Below the pieces are notes generated by a model. The model worked only from the letters and a program-made list of their open reading frames with translations, was not told the origin of the DNA and did no database searches. 64,000 nt of DNA from contig NZ_AP025144.1 of assembly GCF_019977755.1 (NCBI RefSeq), positions 3,534,001 to 3,598,000 of the forward strand, written 5' to 3'. Within the stretch, counting starts at the first letter, position 1; each line of letters starts with the position of its first letter. This DNA is from Vibrio penaeicida. Lineage in GTDB: Bacteria; Pseudomonadota; Gammaproteobacteria; Enterobacterales; Vibrionaceae. The position numbers and the translations under genes were made by a program. Shown piece after piece: positions 58,057 to 64,000 of this stretch.

Positions 58057-58782
58057 TTAATCATTCCGGCTCAGATAGAACTCAGCGAGTGCTAAATCTT
58101 CTGGTTGAGTAATCTTAATGTTGTCAGAGCGACCTGTTACTAATAGAGGTTGATAACCACATCGCTCCATAGCCGAGGCTTCATCTGTAATAAGCGCACC
58201 TTGTACAAGTGCCTCATTAAGAACCTCTTGCAACTTTTTACAGCGAAACATTTGTGGTGTTAGCGCATGCCACAAGTTTTCACGTTCCACTGTATTTTTA
58301 ATATGTTTGCTAGCATCACTGCGTTTCATGGTGTCTTTGACAGGCGCAGCCAAAATTCCGCCAACAGCGTGTTCTTTACATGCCGCTATAAGCTTATCAA
58401 TATCACTAAGTGTGATACATGGACGCGCGGCATCATGTACCAGAACCCACTCGTTTTGTGCAAAGTGAGTATTTATATGATTCAATCCAGAAAGAACCGA
58501 ATCGGCTCTCTCAACGCCACCCGCTACTCGTGTTATTTTCGAGTGTTCCGCAATAGCAAGGTCAGAAAAATACTCATCATTTTCGCTCACTGCTATCACG
58601 ATATGCTCGATCTGTGGATGAGAGAGAAGAAGGCGAACCGTGTGCTCTAGTATGGTTTGAGTACCAATGGTGAGATATTGTTTTGGGCAATCTGCTTGCA
58701 TGCGGCTACCAACACCTGCCGCTGGAACGATGGCTATCACACCATCTGCATGAGAACCTGTTTGAGAATCTGTTTTTTTCAT
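58057..58782 (-). CDS. ispD: 2-C-methyl-D-erythritol 4-phosphate cytidylyltransferase
   Basis: IspD adds CMP to methylerythritol phosphate in the MEP pathway. The 241-residue product has the nucleotide-binding [20 protein letters not shown] and [18 protein letters not shown], typical of the family, and ends with [14 protein letters not shown]. It is 12 bases after ftsB. Confidence 0.96.
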   Translation of the reverse strand: MKKTDSQTGSHADGVIAIVPAAGVGSRMQADCPKQYLTIGTQTILEHTVRLLLSHPQIEHIVIAVSENDEYFSDLAIAEHSKITRVAGGVERADSVLSGLNHINTHFAQNEWVLVHDAARPCITLSDIDKLIAACKEHAVGGILAAPVKDTMKRSDASKHIKNTVERENLWHALTPQMFRCKKLQEVLNEALVQGALITDEASAMERCGYQPLLVTGRSDNIKITQPEDLALAEFYLSRND

Positions 58783-58794
58783 TACTTTATCTGA

Positions 58795-59082
58795 TTATCT
58801 GGAACTGCTTTCTTCGCCAATAATACGGAAGAAAGTTTCGTCATCTTTAATTAACCCTAGCTCATTTCGAGCTCGTTCTTCGATGGCATCCAAACCTTGG
58901 CGAAGATCATCAATTTCCGCGAACATTTCTTGGTTGCGTTGACGCAGCTTCTCATTCACATCTTCTTGGATGGCGATGTCTCTTTGAGTTGACGCCAGAT
59001 CTAGCTCGCCATTCTTGCTGAACCAAACAGCATATTGCAAAGCAATCAGTAATCCGACTAAGACTATGGCAAAGAATCGCAT
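58795..59082 (-). CDS. ftsB: Cell division protein FtsB
   Basis: FtsB is a bitopic division protein that forms a complex with FtsQ and FtsL. The 95-residue product has an N-terminal membrane helix ([20 protein letters not shown]), a periplasmic coiled coil (about 28-75) and a conserved C-terminal [10 protein letters not shown] took ATG 59082; a TTG four codons earlier is also open. It follows eno by a terminator and heads the ispDF-truD-surE-pcm run. Confidence 0.93.
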   Translation of the reverse strand: MRFFAIVLVGLLIALQYAVWFSKNGELDLASTQRDIAIQEDVNEKLRQRNQEMFAEIDDLRQGLDAIEERARNELGLIKDDETFFRIIGEESSSR

Positions 59083-59173
59083 GGTGTCATCCAAGAAAAA
59101 AACGTAGGGGCATATATACCATATTCAGGCGGTTAGAGCGAAGAGAACGGCAGAGGTTTGGTCAAGCAGATAC

Positions 59174-59205
59174 AAAAATGCCCCGCATATGCGAGGCATT
59201 TTTTA
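59174..59205 (-). terminator. Terminator of pyrG-eno
   Basis: AAATGCC(C)CGCA and TGCG(A)GGCATTT form a strong stem with a G-U wobble, flanked by A and T runs. It lies about 35 bases after the eno stop codon. Confidence 0.9.
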
Positions 59206-59240
59206 AAGCATGAAAGCTAAGCGTTTAATTCAGTGAAGAA

Positions 59241-60605
<1,365 letters not shown>

Positions 60606-60619
60606 CTACCCGTATCCTT

Positions 60620-62332
<1,713 letters not shown>

Positions 62333-62475
62333 TTACCGCCACAACGTGAAACTTATCACACTCAATATTTTTATTTTTTGCTTCAAATCAAATCAGCAAA
62401 CTTCAATACGTTAGATAACTTTACGTGCTACTGCAAAAGAAATTCGTGTTTTTCAGTATTGGTAGAACCAGTGAA

Positions 62476-63282
62476 TTATCCGCTTTTTCTTTTTTCATCC
62501 ACTTTAACTTCGTCCCAAAGCGTATCGAGTTCTTCAAGAGAACACTCCCCAAGGACTTTGCCTTCCGCTCGTACTTTCTCTTCCACCAGCCTGAAGCGGC
62601 GTTCAAATTTAGTGTTGGCTTTGCTGAGCGCAGATTCAGGGTTTGCGTTCAAATGACGAGAGAAATTGACTACGGCAAAGAGTAAGTCACCCAATTCCTC
62701 TTCCACTAAATTTTGATCGGGCGTGACTTGCAGTGCTTCTTCCATAACCTCATCGATTTCCTCTTGAACCTTATCAACGACGGGACCTAACGTTTTCCAG
62801 TCAAAACCGTATTGGGCGCATTTTTTCTGAATTTTGTTTGCACGGGACATCGCGGGTAAAGACGTGGGCACAGCGTCGAGAATACTCTCTTCAGAGGTGC
62901 CTTTCTCCGCTTTTTCCTTGGCTTTCTCTTGCTCCCAATTCGCATTGATTTCAGCGTCGCTGGCAAATTCTGCATCTGAAAAAACATGTGGATGACGTCG
63001 AGTCAGTTTTTCATTCACACCTTCTACTACATCATCAAAATCGAACAAATCTTGCTCTTTTGCCAATTGACTGTAGAAGATGACCTGAAACAGCAAATCA
63101 CCCAACTCTTCTTTCAAGTTGCTCCAATCACGCTTATGAATGGCATCCACCACTTCGTACGTTTCTTCAATGGTGTGAGGCACAATAGTGTCAAAGTCCT
63201 GCTTCAAGTCCCAAGGACAGCCCCCATCAGGATCTCTTAGTTGTTCCATAATTTGCTTAAGCTGTTCAATTGGATGACTCAT
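62476..63282 (-). CDS. mazG: Nucleoside triphosphate pyrophosphohydrolase MazG
   Basis: MazG hydrolyses NTPs to NMPs and PPi, limits ppGpp-linked death and clears damaged nucleotides. The 268-residue protein has two MazG domains. The first has [17 protein letters not shown] and [16 protein letters not shown]; the second has [14 protein letters not shown] and [18 protein letters not shown], and is the catalytic half in homologues. I chose ATG 63282 (AAAGGAAC upstream); the longer frame to 63414 reads through the relA terminator. relA precedes it. Confidence 0.95.
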   Translation of the reverse strand: MSHPIEQLKQIMEQLRDPDGGCPWDLKQDFDTIVPHTIEETYEVVDAIHKRDWSNLKEELGDLLFQVIFYSQLAKEQDLFDFDDVVEGVNEKLTRRHPHVFSDAEFASDAEINANWEQEKAKEKAEKGTSEESILDAVPTSLPAMSRANKIQKKCAQYGFDWKTLGPVVDKVQEEIDEVMEEALQVTPDQNLVEEELGDLLFAVVNFSRHLNANPESALSKANTKFERRFRLVEEKVRAEGKVLGECSLEELDTLWDEVKVDEKRKSG

Positions 63283-63311
63283 TTTTGTTCCTTTGACAAA
63301 GTTATATAAAG

Positions 63312-63344
63312 AAAAAGGCGAGCAATATAACTGCTCGCCTTTCA
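63312..63344 (-). terminator. Terminator of relA
   Basis: AAAGGCGAGCA and TGCTCGCCTTT form an 11-base perfect stem with a seven-base loop; on the minus strand TTTTTCTTTA follows. It lies between repeat F and mazG. Confidence 0.85.
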
Positions 63345-63356
63345 TTTGACTGCTCT

Positions 63357-63479
63357 CTTTCGCAAAGCAGTTGCCGTTTTTACAAGGCAACAAGCGAGTG
63401 AGACTCCTGAGCATAGCTGGCTATGTGATGGAGCGAATAAGCGCCGTTAACGCAGTAAAAATGGCAAATGCGAAGTGAA
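63357..63479. repeat. ERIC-like palindromic intergenic repeat
   Basis: The ends CTTTCGCAAAGCAGTTGCCG and CGCATTTGCCATTTTTACTG (minus-strand reading of the right end) are partially complementary, closing a quasi-palindrome of about 120 bp. The middle reads GACTCCTGAGCATAGCTGGC and TATGTGATGGAGCGAATAAG. This resembles the central hairpin of the 127-bp ERIC consensus known from enterics and vibrios. It ends just before the relA stop codon. Confidence 0.55.
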
Positions 63480-63481
63480 AG

Positions 63482-64000
63482 TTAGCCTAATCGTTTCACC
63501 GACATCACATCCTTGATCTGCTCAACTCGCTTCGTCACCCGAGTAAATATTTCCACATTAGTGACTTCTAAATCGAAATCCATTATCGACATTTGCTTTT
63601 TGTAATCCGTCCGGCTTTTCATGCTGGTGACTTTGATTTTCTCGTTGGCAAACAAGGTGGTGATGTCTTTTAGCAAGCCGCCTCGCTCTAGACCTTCAAC
63701 CCGAACTGTAATGATGTAGGAACCGACGAAACCACTTCCCCAGACGGTATCAATGATACGCTCTGGCGCGTGGTGCCTTAGCTCCTCAAGCTGTTCACAG
63801 TCGCTTCGGTGAACAGAAATACCACGCCCTTGAGTGATGTAACCTGAGATTTCATCGCCCGGTATGGGCTGGCAGCAACGCGCTAGGTGCGTCATTAAGT
63901 TGTCCACACCTTCAACAACCACCGCGTCCTTTTTCGGGCGGCTTTGAGCTGGGGCTTTGTTCTCTTTTTCCTGAAGGCGCTCTAGCGCTTGTTGGTCTTC
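63482..64000 (-). CDS. relA: GTP pyrophosphokinase RelA, C-terminal part
   Basis: RelA is the ribosome-bound (p)ppGpp synthetase of the stringent response. Only the last 172 residues are in the window, and the frame stays open to base 64000. They include the zinc-finger domain with the conserved Cys pair in THLARCCQPIPGDEISGYIT, plus SVHRSDCEQLEEL, and the C-terminal ACT/RRM domain, ending with VKRLG. The catalytic synthetase domain lies outside. The order relA-mazG-pyrG-eno is standard. Confidence 0.95.
   Translation of the reverse strand, partial: EDQQALERLQEKENKAPAQSRPKKDAVVVEGVDNLMTHLARCCQPIPGDEISGYITQGRGISVHRSDCEQLEELRHHAPERIIDTVWGSGFVGSYIITVRVEGLERGGLLKDITTLFANEKIKVTSMKSRTDYKKQMSIMDFDLEVTNVEIFTRVTKRVEQIKDVMSVKRLG

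Overview
The window is a chromosomal segment of a Vibrio or close Vibrionaceae relative. The protein sequences, the gshA-lipoprotein-luxS arrangement, the six-copy tRNA-Arg(ACG) cluster beside csrA and oadGAB, and the pilABCD-coaE-zapD-yacG and recX-recA-pncC-mutS-rpoS neighbourhoods all fit that group. Coding density is high, no gene is visibly broken, and I see no prophage, insertion sequence, integron or CRISPR array. Species cannot be fixed from the sequence alone.

Layout. 1-3.5 kb: aceE (3' end cut by the window edge) and its repressor pdhR, with two perfect PdhR operators. 3.5-5.8 kb: ampD bracketed by two inverted copies of a 264-bp folded repeat, then nadC. 6.1-12.1 kb: type IV pilus genes pilABCD, then coaE, zapD and yacG. 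12.2-16.4 kb, minus strand: mutT, the ribosomal operon rpsP-rimM-trmD-rplS, and ffh. 16.5-20.5 kb: a third repeat copy, ypjD, corB and ybiU. 20.6-27.7 kb, minus strand: gshA, a transglycosylase-like lipoprotein and luxS; then a zinc-independent-type dehydrogenase/reductase with yqaA, and a two-domain M16 protease. 27.8-31.2 kb: sodium-pumping oxaloacetate decarboxylase oadGAB. 31.4-32.5 kb: eight tRNAs. 32.6-39.5 kb: csrA, aspartokinase, alaS, recX, recA with an SOS promoter, and pncC. 39.6-49.2 kb: a five-gene minus-strand operon. 49.5-63.3 kb: mutS, a small lipoprotein, rpoS-nlpD, pcm-surE-truD-ispF-ispD-ftsB, eno-pyrG and mazG, ending in the 3' part of relA.

Two things stand out. The first is the 9.6-kb operon between pncC and mutS. 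It encodes a membrane OB-fold protein (YqiJ/NfeD type), a flotillin-like SPFH coiled-coil protein, a 1623-residue coiled-coil AAA+ ATPase, a single-HKD phospholipase-D/nuclease-fold protein, and a TelA-family protein. It sits as a cassette in an otherwise conserved housekeeping neighbourhood and looks like a membrane-anchored stress or defence system of unknown function. The second is a set of intergenic elements of about 200-270 bp. Each is closed by a long terminal inverted repeat and contains internal hairpins. The copies differ by paired compensatory substitutions, so the fold itself appears to be selected.

Gene-poor stretches of about 300 bases or more: 3336-3911 (two PdhR operators and repeat copy A); 4470-4952 (repeat copy B, nadC promoter region); 5841-6134 (nadC terminator, pilA leader); 16436-16866 (repeat copy C); 31073-31450 (oad promoter, tRNA terminator); 38673-39043 (recA SOS promoter and repeat D); 49165-49505 (divergent promoter region); 56216-56513 (repeat E).
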